Assembly: GCA_022736715.1 (NCBI GenBank)
Contig: DZDJ01000013.1
Location: forward strand, 30,954 to 73,598
Direction of reading: 5' to 3'
Origin: Edaphobacter aggregans
Lineage (GTDB): Bacteria > Acidobacteriota > Terriglobia > Terriglobales > Acidobacteriaceae
Length of the DNA: 42,645 bases
The notes below the pieces were generated by a model that saw nothing but the letters and a program-made list of their open reading frames with translations, had not been told where the DNA came from and made no database searches. Position numbers and translations under genes: made by a program. Positions 34,981 through 42,645 of the stretch are shown in pieces; the stretch's first letter is position 1, and the number at the start of each line of letters is the position of its first letter.

Positions 34981-35886
34981 TTACATTTTGTGATTTTCCG
35001 ACAATTCATATAGTGAAGATCTTAGTCTGAGAATTGCTGAAGAGTGGATTTGTGAAATACGCGACTCGACGACACCAAGCGTCACACCGATTTCTTTCAT
35101 CGTTAATTCCTCGTAGTAATACAGTGTTAGAACAAGCCGGTCGCGTTCAGGCAATTGCTCAATAGCATCTACTAAATGCTGCCTCACCTCCCCCTGCAAG
35201 CAACGGAATAACGGGTCATCATCTTGGGAATTCGGTACATATGCGAGCTCTTCTTCGTTTGAATCCTCCGTGCGCTGCAAATGCAGACTTCCGATCTCCA
35301 GGCCCTTCAATTCTCCGAGCAGTTGTTGATAACCTGCAAGACTGATCCCCATTTCTCCGGCTATCTCGGCTTCGGATGGAACGCGCCCAAGCTTCGATGT
35401 CGCCGCGCTCATCGCTGCCTCTATTTCTCTACCCTTGCGCCGCAGCTCTCTAGGGCTCCAATCCAATGTACGCAGCGAATCTAAGATTGCTCCACGTACA
35501 CGAAATTGAGCATAGCTCTTGAACTGAACATTTCTACTTTGATCATATTTGGAGAACGCATCTAAAAGCCCCACCACCCCGGCAGAAATCAGGTCATCTA
35601 TTTCAACATGCTGTGGCAGTCGTTCATGAATTCTTCTCGCTATGTAGCGCACCATCGGCAGATGCTCCAGCAGTTGCTGTTGGGATTGTTGCTCGCAATA
35701 GTCTGCGGATCCCGGCAATGCTCCGTAAGCTTTATCTTCCTCTGGAGCATTTCCACTATTAAAGTGGTGCACACTTGCAGAAGCGAAGGACTTGGAAAAT
35801 TCTGAAACTGCCGCATCCGTCATAAATACACTTGTTTCGGCTACATGCTTCCTCTTTTCATTTGTCGCTATGTTTGGATTCTGCAT
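34981..35886 (-). CDS. fliA: RNA polymerase sigma-28 factor FliA (flagellar/WhiG type)
   Basis: The 301-residue product directs transcription of late flagellar genes. Region 2 is at about 77-150 (MVRYIARRIHERLP, DDLISAGVVGLLDAF, FKSYAQFRVRGAILD), region 3 follows (RELRRKGREIEAAM), and region 4 is near the C-terminus (LPERDRLVLTLYYYEELTMK, ESRISQIH). About 75 residues precede region 2, longer than in most FliA proteins; ATG 35886 has GGGG 8 bases upstream, but ATG 35823 is possible. It is 45 bp after flhA, with no flhF or flhG between them. Confidence 0.93.
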   Translation of the reverse strand: MQNPNIATNEKRKHVAETSVFMTDAAVSEFSKSFASASVHHFNSGNAPEEDKAYGALPGSADYCEQQSQQQLLEHLPMVRYIARRIHERLPQHVEIDDLISAGVVGLLDAFSKYDQSRNVQFKSYAQFRVRGAILDSLRTLDWSPRELRRKGREIEAAMSAATSKLGRVPSEAEIAGEMGISLAGYQQLLGELKGLEIGSLHLQRTEDSNEEELAYVPNSQDDDPLFRCLQGEVRQHLVDAIEQLPERDRLVLTLYYYEELTMKEIGVTLGVVESRISQIHSSAILRLRSSLYELSENHKM

Positions 35887-35931
35887 TCTCTAACCCCGTT
35901 ATTCGTGCTTTGTATTGCACTTGTATGTCGA

Positions 35932-38064
35932 CTAATCCAAAGTTGCGATTGGTCGTATTTTTACTTCTGATGGAATTTCTGCAGGCGCCAGAACTGCAAT
36001 TCTTGGCAGCATTGGCTCAAGCCAGCGTCTCAAGTGATATCTGGCTGGACTTGGACATAACAGCACGGGAAGTGCCGAAGTTGAAGCACCCCCCGTTAGA
36101 CGTTTCACAGACTCCACAATTTTTCTGATAAATCCTTTTGATGCACTCGAAGTTCTGCTTCCGTCGCCGAGCAAACGAACCATCTGTTCGGGATCCAGGG
36201 TTCCGATAATTTCTTCCTCAAGCAATGAATTAAGTAAAAGAACTTTAAGACTTCCATCCTGTTCCAATAAGGGCGCAACCAGACCACGACCTAGTGACTG
36301 TCGCACGCTTTCTACAAGATAGACAATTTGTTTTGACGATTGAGATGCTTCGATAAGCACCTCAAGTATTGCCCCAAGGTCCCGAATCGAAACTCCCTCG
36401 CGCAATAGTTGCTGCAACACTTTCTGCACTTCACCCAAATTCAACAACTTCGGCACCAACTCCTCTACAAGTTTTGGGTGTGTATCATTGAGTGCATCCA
36501 ATAAGCGCTTCATCTCTGCTCTGCTGAGAAGCTCATGTGCATGTTGACGGATTAGCTCGCCAAGATGCGTTCCAATAACTGTGGTCTGGTCCACCACAGA
36601 ATAGCCTGCCGCCAGAGCCTGATTTTCTAAACCAGGCTGAATCCATCGCGCACTTACTCCAAATGCTGGCTCCTTTGTTTCAGTTCCAGGTAGCGAATGT
36701 GCCTGCGCTTCCACAGCAACTGCCAGAACGTTGTTACCCTCCATCTGCCATCTGCCAATCTCAACTCCGCGCAGCGAGATTACATACTCTCGTGGCTTAA
36801 GCCTCAGGTTGTCCGTTATATGGACAGCTGGCACAATAAACCCTAACTCTGTGGCAAGATGACGTCTCAGTGCCCGAACTCTGCTTAGCATTTGCCCACC
36901 CTGCTTTTCATCAACCAGTGGGATCAATTGAAATCCAATTTCCAGTGAAAGCTCGTCCACCCGCAAGAGTGAAGCAAGATTTTCCTGTTTTGCCGCATCT
37001 ATACCTTTGGCATTCGACTTATCCTGTATTCCAGTGGACGATCCCGTTTCTTTCAAATCTGGAAGCCCCTTAGCCACAAAAGCAAGCCCTGCCGCCATCA
37101 GGAGAAAAGGTAGTTTGGGAAATCCTGGAACAATCAAAAATGCGAGTAACACACCACAAGCAATCCATAATGTGTTGGCCTTTCCAAACAGTTGCCCCCT
37201 TATCTCCTGATTTAGAGCATCAGCCGAGGATGCACGTGTAAGCACTATTCCACCAGCCACAGAAATCAGAAGCGATGGAATCATGGTCACCAGACCATCT
37301 CCTACAGTCAGGATCGTATATGTTTTTACTGCCTCCATTAGAGCGATACCCTGCTGCAACGTACCGATTAATAGCCCTGCAACAATGTTGATGGCTGTTA
37401 TCAATATCGTTGCCAAGGCATCCCTCTGATTGAAGCGCGCAGCGCCGTCCATGGCTCCATAGAATTCTGCCTCTCGCGCTATTGCTTCGCGCCTCTTTCT
37501 TGCTCCTTCCTCATCAATTAGACCGGCATTCATATCTGCATCAATCGCCATTTGCTTCCCTGGAAGTGCATCAAGAGTAAAGCGTGCTGTAACTTCTGCT
37601 GTCCTTACGGCACCATGGCTAACAACCAGAAATTGAATGGCTATCAGTGCTAAAAATAATACGAAGCCAACAACATAATTGCCCCCAACAACAAACTGCC
37701 CAAAAGCTTCTATGACGCTTCCCGCAGCGCCAATGCCTTCACTGCCATGCAAAAGTATGCGGCGACTGGAGGCAAGATTTAGAGACAACCGGAAAAGTGT
37801 GAGCAATAATAGCAACGTCGGAAAAACAGAGAAATCTACAGCACGCCGCACCTGGATTGCAGAAAGAAAAACAATCATTGCTCCTGTAAAGGACACTACT
37901 AAAAGAAGATCAAGAATGAATGCTGGTATTGGAACAAGCATTATAAAAACCATGCTGATCGCTGTCATAGGCAATAACATCTCATGCAGTCGGCGAGCAA
38001 TACCGGAGAATAGTCCGATCGACATTTTCCCAGACATATCACCCCTCATTGCATTGGCATTCAT
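35932..38064 (-). CDS. flhA: Flagellar export gate protein FlhA
   Basis: The 710-residue inner-membrane protein forms the export ring and recruits substrates and chaperones. About eight membrane segments fill the first 330 residues, with the conserved FRLSLNLASSRRILL and LPGKQMAIDADMNAGLIDEE loop. The cytoplasmic domain follows (from about 370). Length is normal (about 690-700). GGGGG lies 6 bases before ATG 38064. It follows flhB by 30 bp. Confidence 0.97.
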   Translation of the reverse strand: MNANAMRGDMSGKMSIGLFSGIARRLHEMLLPMTAISMVFIMLVPIPAFILDLLLVVSFTGAMIVFLSAIQVRRAVDFSVFPTLLLLLTLFRLSLNLASSRRILLHGSEGIGAAGSVIEAFGQFVVGGNYVVGFVLFLALIAIQFLVVSHGAVRTAEVTARFTLDALPGKQMAIDADMNAGLIDEEGARKRREAIAREAEFYGAMDGAARFNQRDALATILITAINIVAGLLIGTLQQGIALMEAVKTYTILTVGDGLVTMIPSLLISVAGGIVLTRASSADALNQEIRGQLFGKANTLWIACGVLLAFLIVPGFPKLPFLLMAAGLAFVAKGLPDLKETGSSTGIQDKSNAKGIDAAKQENLASLLRVDELSLEIGFQLIPLVDEKQGGQMLSRVRALRRHLATELGFIVPAVHITDNLRLKPREYVISLRGVEIGRWQMEGNNVLAVAVEAQAHSLPGTETKEPAFGVSARWIQPGLENQALAAGYSVVDQTTVIGTHLGELIRQHAHELLSRAEMKRLLDALNDTHPKLVEELVPKLLNLGEVQKVLQQLLREGVSIRDLGAILEVLIEASQSSKQIVYLVESVRQSLGRGLVAPLLEQDGSLKVLLLNSLLEEEIIGTLDPEQMVRLLGDGSRTSSASKGFIRKIVESVKRLTGGASTSALPVLLCPSPARYHLRRWLEPMLPRIAVLAPAEIPSEVKIRPIATLD

Positions 38065-38094
38065 AATGAGCCCCCAAATCTTTAACAGTCATCT

Positions 38095-39279
38095 TCAAAT
38101 TAATTCCTTTGTAGCAGTACTCCCTGGCCTGTCGTAATCGTCATTATTCCTGCGCAGCTCGGAATTTGTTTCCCTCGTAGCTGTCACTACTTTCTCTCTG
38201 TCCTTTTTGCCTCTTTCACGACGAATTTTCTCCTCCACCTGCTGTCGATATAAATAGGCCAGAATACTGGCAACTGCTGCATATAACTCGTAAGGGATGG
38301 ATTTTCCTTCCGGAACGGTTCTATATATTGAGCGAGCCAGTGGAGGGTTTTCTACGATCGGCACTCCTGCCCAGAGAGCCTCCTGCTTCAGCACTTTGGC
38401 ATGCAGATTACGGCCTTTAGCCAAAACAGTTGGGGCCTGCAGGCTTTCAAAATCAAACTGTAGCGCAACTGCATAATGTGTTGGGTTGGTGATTACCACA
38501 CTCGCGCGCGACACGTCCGCTTTCAATCGTCTTCTGCGTATTTGTCTTTGAATGCTACGGATCCTCCCGCGGACCTGAGGATTCCCCATTGACTCCTTGA
38601 GTTCTTCTCGTACTTCTTGCTTTGACATGCGTAATTTGTGTTCCCAGCTTCTCCATTCGATAACATAATCAATGGCCGACCATCCAAGAAAGATCCACCC
38701 AGCATCAACAAATAGACCATAACTATCAGATAACATCCCTGGTATTCTATCCATACTCATTACTGGCATAGTTATCAAAGACGTCTTGAGGCTCTCATAG
38801 CCGAAGGCCAGTAAGGCTATTGATGGAATTATTGATTTTCCCATTCTCCCAATGGATCTGAGGCCAAATATATTCTGGAGATTGGATGCCGGATTTAATT
38901 TTTCGAATTGTATTGCCATTGATTCGACATGAAAACTCACACCGCCAGCTTGAGCCACTCCGGACAGAAAAGATCCAATCAGGCACGCACACAAAATGAA
39001 TCCGGCGGGAACAAAGACGGGTACAATTATCCGAATAACCTCTCTAAACAGTACATCTTGTTCTGCTGGTGTAATGTCGACTCTTCCACCCAATGTAAGT
39101 GACTCAGCATAGGCAGTAGACCATTCAGATAGAAACAGCTTTGCTGTAGCCCCCAGAACTAAAATGCCCGCCAGCATCGCAAAAGCTGAATTTAATTCAC
39201 GGCTACGTACACCGTCGCCCTTCTCGCGAGCTTTGTTCTTTCGCTGCTGACTTGCTTTTTCTGTCTTCTGCTCGCTCAT
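38095..39279 (-). CDS. flhB: Flagellar export gate and substrate-switch protein FlhB
   Basis: The 394-residue product controls the change from rod/hook to filament export. Four membrane segments lie at about 30-210, and the cytoplasmic domain carries the autocleavage motif Asn265-Pro-Thr-His in VITNPTHYAVAL. The C-terminal tail is charged and ends RPGSTATKELI. ATG 39279 (MSEQKTEKAS) overlaps the fliR stop by four bases and begins like other FlhB proteins; the longer frame to 39342 lies inside fliR and is rejected. Confidence 0.96.
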   Translation of the reverse strand: MSEQKTEKASQQRKNKAREKGDGVRSRELNSAFAMLAGILVLGATAKLFLSEWSTAYAESLTLGGRVDITPAEQDVLFREVIRIIVPVFVPAGFILCACLIGSFLSGVAQAGGVSFHVESMAIQFEKLNPASNLQNIFGLRSIGRMGKSIIPSIALLAFGYESLKTSLITMPVMSMDRIPGMLSDSYGLFVDAGWIFLGWSAIDYVIEWRSWEHKLRMSKQEVREELKESMGNPQVRGRIRSIQRQIRRRRLKADVSRASVVITNPTHYAVALQFDFESLQAPTVLAKGRNLHAKVLKQEALWAGVPIVENPPLARSIYRTVPEGKSIPYELYAAVASILAYLYRQQVEEKIRRERGKKDREKVVTATRETNSELRRNNDDYDRPGSTATKELI

Positions 39280-40067
39280 ACAATTAATCTTTCTGCCATA
39301 TCCAACAATTTCAGGAAATGGTTCTCGATATAGCCTGGCCAAATTGCCAAAGAACCAATCAGCACTACATATGCCACAATAGATTTCAATGGAATTGAGA
39401 TAAACATCACCGGAAGCTGAGGAGAAATTCGGCCAATTAGCCCAATAGTTACTTCTACAATCATTGTTGCCGCCAGCACTGGTGCTGCGAGCTGCAGCCC
39501 GGCTTCAAAAATCCCTCCTGCCATTGCGGCAAATTGCACGGCATGTTTAGCAGAAATTCGTTCACTGCCGACTGGAACTACTACAAAACTATGCAATAGA
39601 GCCGAAAACAAACTCCTGTCCAGGCCGGCACTAATCAGAACAAGCACTCCAATTAATCCAAGAAGCTGACCTAATATTGGTGTTTCTACCAGCGTATTAG
39701 GATCAAGCAGATTTATCAGAGAAAAGCTGAACTCTATTCCTAATAGAAACCCTGCAAACAACAGGGCTTCATTCAATAAATTGAGCGAAATTCCGAATAT
39801 AACACCCACGGCAAGCTCTCCTAATAGAGGGACAGCATTGAGGATCGGCGTATTATTTGTGTGCTCCAACCCCGGAAGCGAGTTGACGACAGGTGCTAGT
39901 AAAAATGTGGTTGTGACAACTAACCCTATCTTGATCCGCACCGGAATTGCTTGCGAAGAAAAAAATGGGGCGGATACCATCAAACCACTAATTCGTATCA
40001 GAACCAATACTGCCGTGATCAGGAAACTTTCCCATGACATAGATATTTGGGTTACAGAACTGTGCAT
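39276..40067 (-). CDS. fliR: Flagellar export gate protein FliR
   Basis: The 263-residue hydrophobic protein is part of the FliPQR export core. SWESFLITAVLVLIRISGL at the start, VVTTTFLLAPVV and GRISPQLPVMFIS near the end match the family. ATG 40067 is chosen: it lies just after the fliQ stop, gives the usual length, and has AGG directly upstream. ATGs at 40103 and 40142 would overlap fliQ heavily; ATG 40040 is possible. Confidence 0.93.
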   Translation of the reverse strand: MHSSVTQISMSWESFLITAVLVLIRISGLMVSAPFFSSQAIPVRIKIGLVVTTTFLLAPVVNSLPGLEHTNNTPILNAVPLLGELAVGVIFGISLNLLNEALLFAGFLLGIEFSFSLINLLDPNTLVETPILGQLLGLIGVLVLISAGLDRSLFSALLHSFVVVPVGSERISAKHAVQFAAMAGGIFEAGLQLAAPVLAATMIVEVTIGLIGRISPQLPVMFISIPLKSIVAYVVLIGSLAIWPGYIENHFLKLLDMAERLIV

Positions 40068-40072
40068 CCTAT

Positions 40073-40342
40073 CTATCCCAGGTACCGATGAAAGTTCTGC
40101 CATAAAAGAACAGTGTAGGACACTAGTCGATGAATGAACCACGGCATCGCAATCAGGCCAGCGAGTGCAACCGTCGCCAAACGAGGAACAACTGTTAGCG
40201 TTTGTTCCTGGATAGATGTTAGTGTCTGTAAGATGCTAAGCAGTAGGCTAACCAGTGCAGCAGCAATCAGCACAGGAGCTGAGAGTATTAGCGCCTCTAG
40301 CAACAGTTTTCTGCCTAGATCCACAGCTTGATCTGGTCCCAT
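40073..40342 (-). CDS. fliQ: Flagellar export gate protein FliQ
   Basis: The 89-residue product has two membrane helices with the conserved APVLIAAALVSLLLSILQ and QEQTLTVVPRL segments. Length matches the family. It lies 17 bp after fliP and 5 bp before fliR. Confidence 0.95.
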   Translation of the reverse strand: MGPDQAVDLGRKLLLEALILSAPVLIAAALVSLLLSILQTLTSIQEQTLTVVPRLATVALAGLIAMPWFIHRLVSYTVLLWQNFHRYLG

Positions 40343-40359
40343 ATATCTCCTGCTCCACG

Positions 40360-41208
40360 CTAAAAGCTACGCAACAAAGATCCAACCAACAAATTCCATC
40401 CATCAACCATTACAAAAAGCAATATTTTTAGCGGTGTGGAAATGACAACAGGAGGGAGCTGCAACATTCCTATCGAGGTCGTCACTGACGCAACCACCAT
40501 ATCAACTAGTAAAAATGGCAGAAATAAAATTGCGCCAATCTGGAAGCCGGCCTTTAGTTCGCTCAAGATGTATGCTGGCAATACTACCTGAAACGGCAGG
40601 TCTTCCGGCTTCTCTGGACGCTTAGTCATTGAGGCAGACGCAAATAGTGCAAGGTCTTTTTCTCGCGCGTAGTGAAGCATGTATTCCTTTGGCGGAACCA
40701 GACCTTTTTGAATTGCCTCCATACCACTGATTTGCCCCATTCGATACGGTTCGACTGCCTGATGATCTACCGCCGTTAATACAGGCTGCATAAGAAACCA
40801 TGTCATGACCAACCCAAGCGCCATCAAAACCTGGTTTGACGGTGTCGTTTGAGTTCCCAATGCCTGCCTGAGAAAATGAAATACCACTAGTAGTCTTACC
40901 ATTGGCGTCATTGACAAAAGTATTGCAGGCGCCAACGTCAGCACAGTCAGAACCACCACGATCGTCCATGGAACTGAATGTCCAGTATTTAGTGAGGCAG
41001 CTAAGTCATTCTGTGGCAGCATCGACAGCGCACGATGTCTGGGTCCACGAATATCCACTTTTTTTATATGTGTTAGATCCCGTGCAGGCTGTTGAATTTC
41101 TGGGGTTCTAGCGGGATGTATTTCTATTTGCGCTACTGCGCATAGGGAGCCGCTTCCTATTACCAGTAAACTTATAGCTAAGATTTTTAGTAATAGTGTT
41201 TTTTTCAC
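40360..41208 (-). CDS. fliP: Flagellar export gate protein FliP
   Basis: The 282-residue product has a signal peptide (about 1-26) and four membrane segments. Family motifs are FLRQALGTQTTPSNQVL, LPAYILSELKAGFQIG, LPFLLVDMVVASVTTSIGML and VDGWNLLVGSL. The N-terminal periplasmic stretch before the first core helix is longer than in Escherichia coli. ATG 41208 overlaps the fliO stop by four bases. Confidence 0.96.
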   Translation of the reverse strand: MKKTLLLKILAISLLVIGSGSLCAVAQIEIHPARTPEIQQPARDLTHIKKVDIRGPRHRALSMLPQNDLAASLNTGHSVPWTIVVVLTVLTLAPAILLSMTPMVRLLVVFHFLRQALGTQTTPSNQVLMALGLVMTWFLMQPVLTAVDHQAVEPYRMGQISGMEAIQKGLVPPKEYMLHYAREKDLALFASASMTKRPEKPEDLPFQVVLPAYILSELKAGFQIGAILFLPFLLVDMVVASVTTSIGMLQLPPVVISTPLKILLFVMVDGWNLLVGSLLRSF

Positions 41209-41561
41209 GCAAAACCCTTTTCTATTGCGGCAGCTACTATAGATTCGCGCGTTTTCTTCTCGCAGCGCGATGCAACCTCTCCTTCCACATCTTTAGAAAT
41301 AAATTCAATGGAGGGCCTAACTTTCTCACTCATTTGCACAGAAGCCGGGACTATCGCCTGCACACCATCTGCACATCCCACTAGATAACGTACTCCAGAA
41401 CACTCCACGAGTATTAGCTGCTTTTTGCCGCCAAGCGAAAGTGTTTCCACGAGAGACAGTTGGCGATGGTCCTTCTTCACGGTGCAGAGCCGTTTCAACG
41501 GTGCAAATAGTTCCAGAATAATTTCAACTGTCTTGCCTTCGCTTTTCGTCCTGGCCTGCAT
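41205..41561 (-). CDS. fliO: FliO-like flagellar export assembly protein
   Basis: The 118-residue product has the FliO domain at about 32-75: LSLVETLSLGGKKQLILVE then YLVGCADGVQAIV. Canonical FliO has an N-terminal membrane helix; here the first 30 residues (MQARTKSEGKTVEIILELF) are too polar and no other membrane segment is visible. ATG 41561 has AGGAG five bases upstream, so it is a likely true start; GTG 41594 adds no hydrophobic residues. It stands directly before fliP with a four-base overlap, the normal fliO place. Confidence 0.75.
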   Translation of the reverse strand: MQARTKSEGKTVEIILELFAPLKRLCTVKKDHRQLSLVETLSLGGKKQLILVECSGVRYLVGCADGVQAIVPASVQMSEKVRPSIEFISKDVEGEVASRCEKKTRESIVAAAIEKGFA

Positions 41562-41594
41562 AGGTTCTCCTGTTATATGACTGCTAGTTCGCAC

Positions 41595-41966
41595 TCAGGT
41601 AAGTAGTGTCAAACGTAAGGCAAGCTTGCCTTCAGATACTTCAAACTCACCCCAACTTAGATGTACCTTGCCAATGCATAAAGGTATGTCAGTGGTGGAT
41701 TGCCATGCGCTTTGAATAACCTTCTCATCTTCGAGTGCTAATAAATCGCGAACACAAAAGCGTATTATAGGAACTGCAACTTCTAAAGAAATCGGAACGT
41801 TCCGTAGCACAGGCCATAAAATGTGCTCCTCGAGCTCCATCAGATTTCTTGAGGTGCCTTTTTGAGATGACACGATCGACGTGGCCACTTCGTCGCAGTT
41901 ATCCTCTCTATTCTTTTCCAGAATTGTCGGAAGATGTGTCATATTTGCTTCGCCAGAGGTCACCAC
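41595..41966 (-). CDS. FliN-like SpoA-domain protein (second FliN homologue)
   Basis: The 123-residue product has a C-terminal SpoA domain: VPISLEVAVPIIRFCVRDLL, ALEDEKVIQSAW and WGEFEVSEGKLALRLTLL align with the FliN of this cluster. It is shorter and more diverged (no GDV motif). It sits between fliL and fliO, where fliM/fliN stand in many operons. GTG 41966 has GGAG 7 bases upstream; ATG 41942 is possible but without a Shine-Dalgarno. It may be a C-ring subunit or a FliH/FliN-like sorting-platform part. Confidence 0.72.
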   Translation of the reverse strand: MVTSGEANMTHLPTILEKNREDNCDEVATSIVSSQKGTSRNLMELEEHILWPVLRNVPISLEVAVPIIRFCVRDLLALEDEKVIQSAWQSTTDIPLCIGKVHLSWGEFEVSEGKLALRLTLLT

Positions 41967-42028
41967 TGCGCTCCATTTTATTCATGAATTCTGATTACTA
42001 GAGTTCCAGAAAGCAATGTGTCATCTTG

Positions 42029-42529
42029 TTATCTTTGAACAAGTACCTCTGTGAAATAGACTGAGACTACCTTTTCTTGTTCATTATGAGTTGAAAAGGC
42101 CTGCATAATTTGCTTCTTCAATATTTCTTTCCCATTTGGAGACAGCAGTTCCTCCGAGCTTTGACGTGCCAACACATCTAGAATTGTGTCGCGAAGTTCA
42201 ACCTTTTCACTTGTCGTGTCTGTGCCTTTTGCGTTTCCATTTTGAAGGCGGAGAGCAAGTGCTAACCTCAAGTAACTGTTTCCATCAGGATCGCTCAGGT
42301 TTACAAGAAATGGGTCTAAAACCAGAACGCGTGTAGACCTATCAATAGACTCAGCTTTGGAACTCATTTTTTTTGCGCCCATAAACAGAGCATGGGTGGC
42401 ATGCCGAAAATAAATCCAGGTTAGCAAGCCACCGCTTATGCAACTGAATAAAGCAATCCCCATAATACAGACTGTGAGTCTCGCTCTACCCCCTGTTGCA
42501 TTTTTAGATGTGTTTGTTGCAGATGTCAT
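42029..42529 (-). CDS. fliL: Flagellar basal body-associated protein FliL
   Basis: The 166-residue product has one membrane helix at about 18-40 (VCIMGIALFSCISGGLLTWI) and a periplasmic domain with VLVLDPFLVNLSDPDGNSYL and ELRDTILDVLARQSSEEL, both typical of FliL, which supports the stator around the rotor. It lies 62 bp upstream of the SpoA-domain gene. Its upstream neighbour is outside the window. Confidence 0.92.
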   Translation of the reverse strand: MTSATNTSKNATGGRARLTVCIMGIALFSCISGGLLTWIYFRHATHALFMGAKKMSSKAESIDRSTRVLVLDPFLVNLSDPDGNSYLRLALALRLQNGNAKGTDTTSEKVELRDTILDVLARQSSEELLSPNGKEILKKQIMQAFSTHNEQEKVVSVYFTEVLVQR

Positions 42530-42585
42530 ATGTGAGACAAGTGCAGAAAGAATGCCATTTCGGGATGCTACTTATTAGAGCTTTC

Positions 42586-42645
42586 TTATTATCTATCTCC
42601 TCTGCTCAGTGTTGCAAAGTAGAAATGTCTCCCTCTCAAACTAGT
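42586..42645 (-). CDS. Possible C-terminal end of an upstream gene (right edge)
   Basis: Only one minus-strand frame is open to the edge; it encodes 18 residues (LRGRHFYFATLSRGDR at the end) and closes with double TAA. I cannot recognise it. It may be the tail of a flagellar gene such as flgE, motA or motB, or non-coding sequence before fliL. Confidence 0.25.

Overview
The window looks like chromosomal DNA from an acidobacterium (phylum Acidobacteriota, Terriglobales/Acidobacteriaceae-like). This is inferred from protein style only: a secreted NHL-repeat protein carrying MBG and bacterial Ig-like domains, a TrbI-like exported protein typical of that group, a GH10 xylanase, and generally high-GC housekeeping genes. 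No rRNA gene is present to confirm it.

Region 1 (1-3407, minus strand) is the N-terminal 1135 codons of a very large exported NHL/Ig-like repeat protein that runs off the left edge. Region 2 (about 3408-4365) is a scar: the 3' end of a tRNA-Leu(UAA) gene, starting exactly at the anticodon loop and so resembling an integrase attachment site, followed by the first 130 codons of a large island-type DEAD/SNF2 helicase cut off just after its Walker A motif.

Region 3 (4366-23816) is housekeeping and accessory metabolism. It holds lepB-carA-carB (signal peptidase I and carbamoyl-phosphate synthase), a TrbI-like exported protein, a class A beta-lactamase-like serine hydrolase that seems to lack the deacylating glutamate, murQ and murA (cell-wall recycling and synthesis), a hypothetical protein, rpsO-pnp, a class I DAHP synthase, an SDR oxidoreductase, an M29 aminopeptidase, a dienelactone hydrolase, and a Tat/lipoprotein-type GH10 xylanase preceded by a small conserved-looking protein. 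Hairpin terminators separate most of these units.

Region 4 (23887-42645) is a flagellar cluster, all on the minus strand and visibly richer in A+T than region 3. In transcription order (right to left) it reads: an unknown gene end, fliL, a FliN-like SpoA protein, fliO, fliP, fliQ, fliR, flhB, flhA, fliA, fliM, a decayed insertion sequence, fliN, a MshEN-domain protein, a CheY-like receiver, a cryptic hairpin-rich element, flgF, flgG, flgA, flgH, flgI, flgJ, flgM, flgK, flgL, and a strong hairpin. It encodes the export gate, the motor-switch proteins, the distal rod, the P- and L-rings, the hook-filament junction proteins, and the sigma-28/FlgM checkpoint pair. Hook, basal-body MS-ring, export ATPase, flagellin and stator genes are not in the window.

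The most interesting items are in region 4: a protein with tandem MshEN (possible c-di-GMP-binding) motifs and a four-cysteine cluster placed between fliN and cheY; an extra SpoA protein in the usual fliM/fliN position; a FliO with no visible membrane segment; a FlgH with no lipobox; and two foreign-looking insertions inside the gene cluster.
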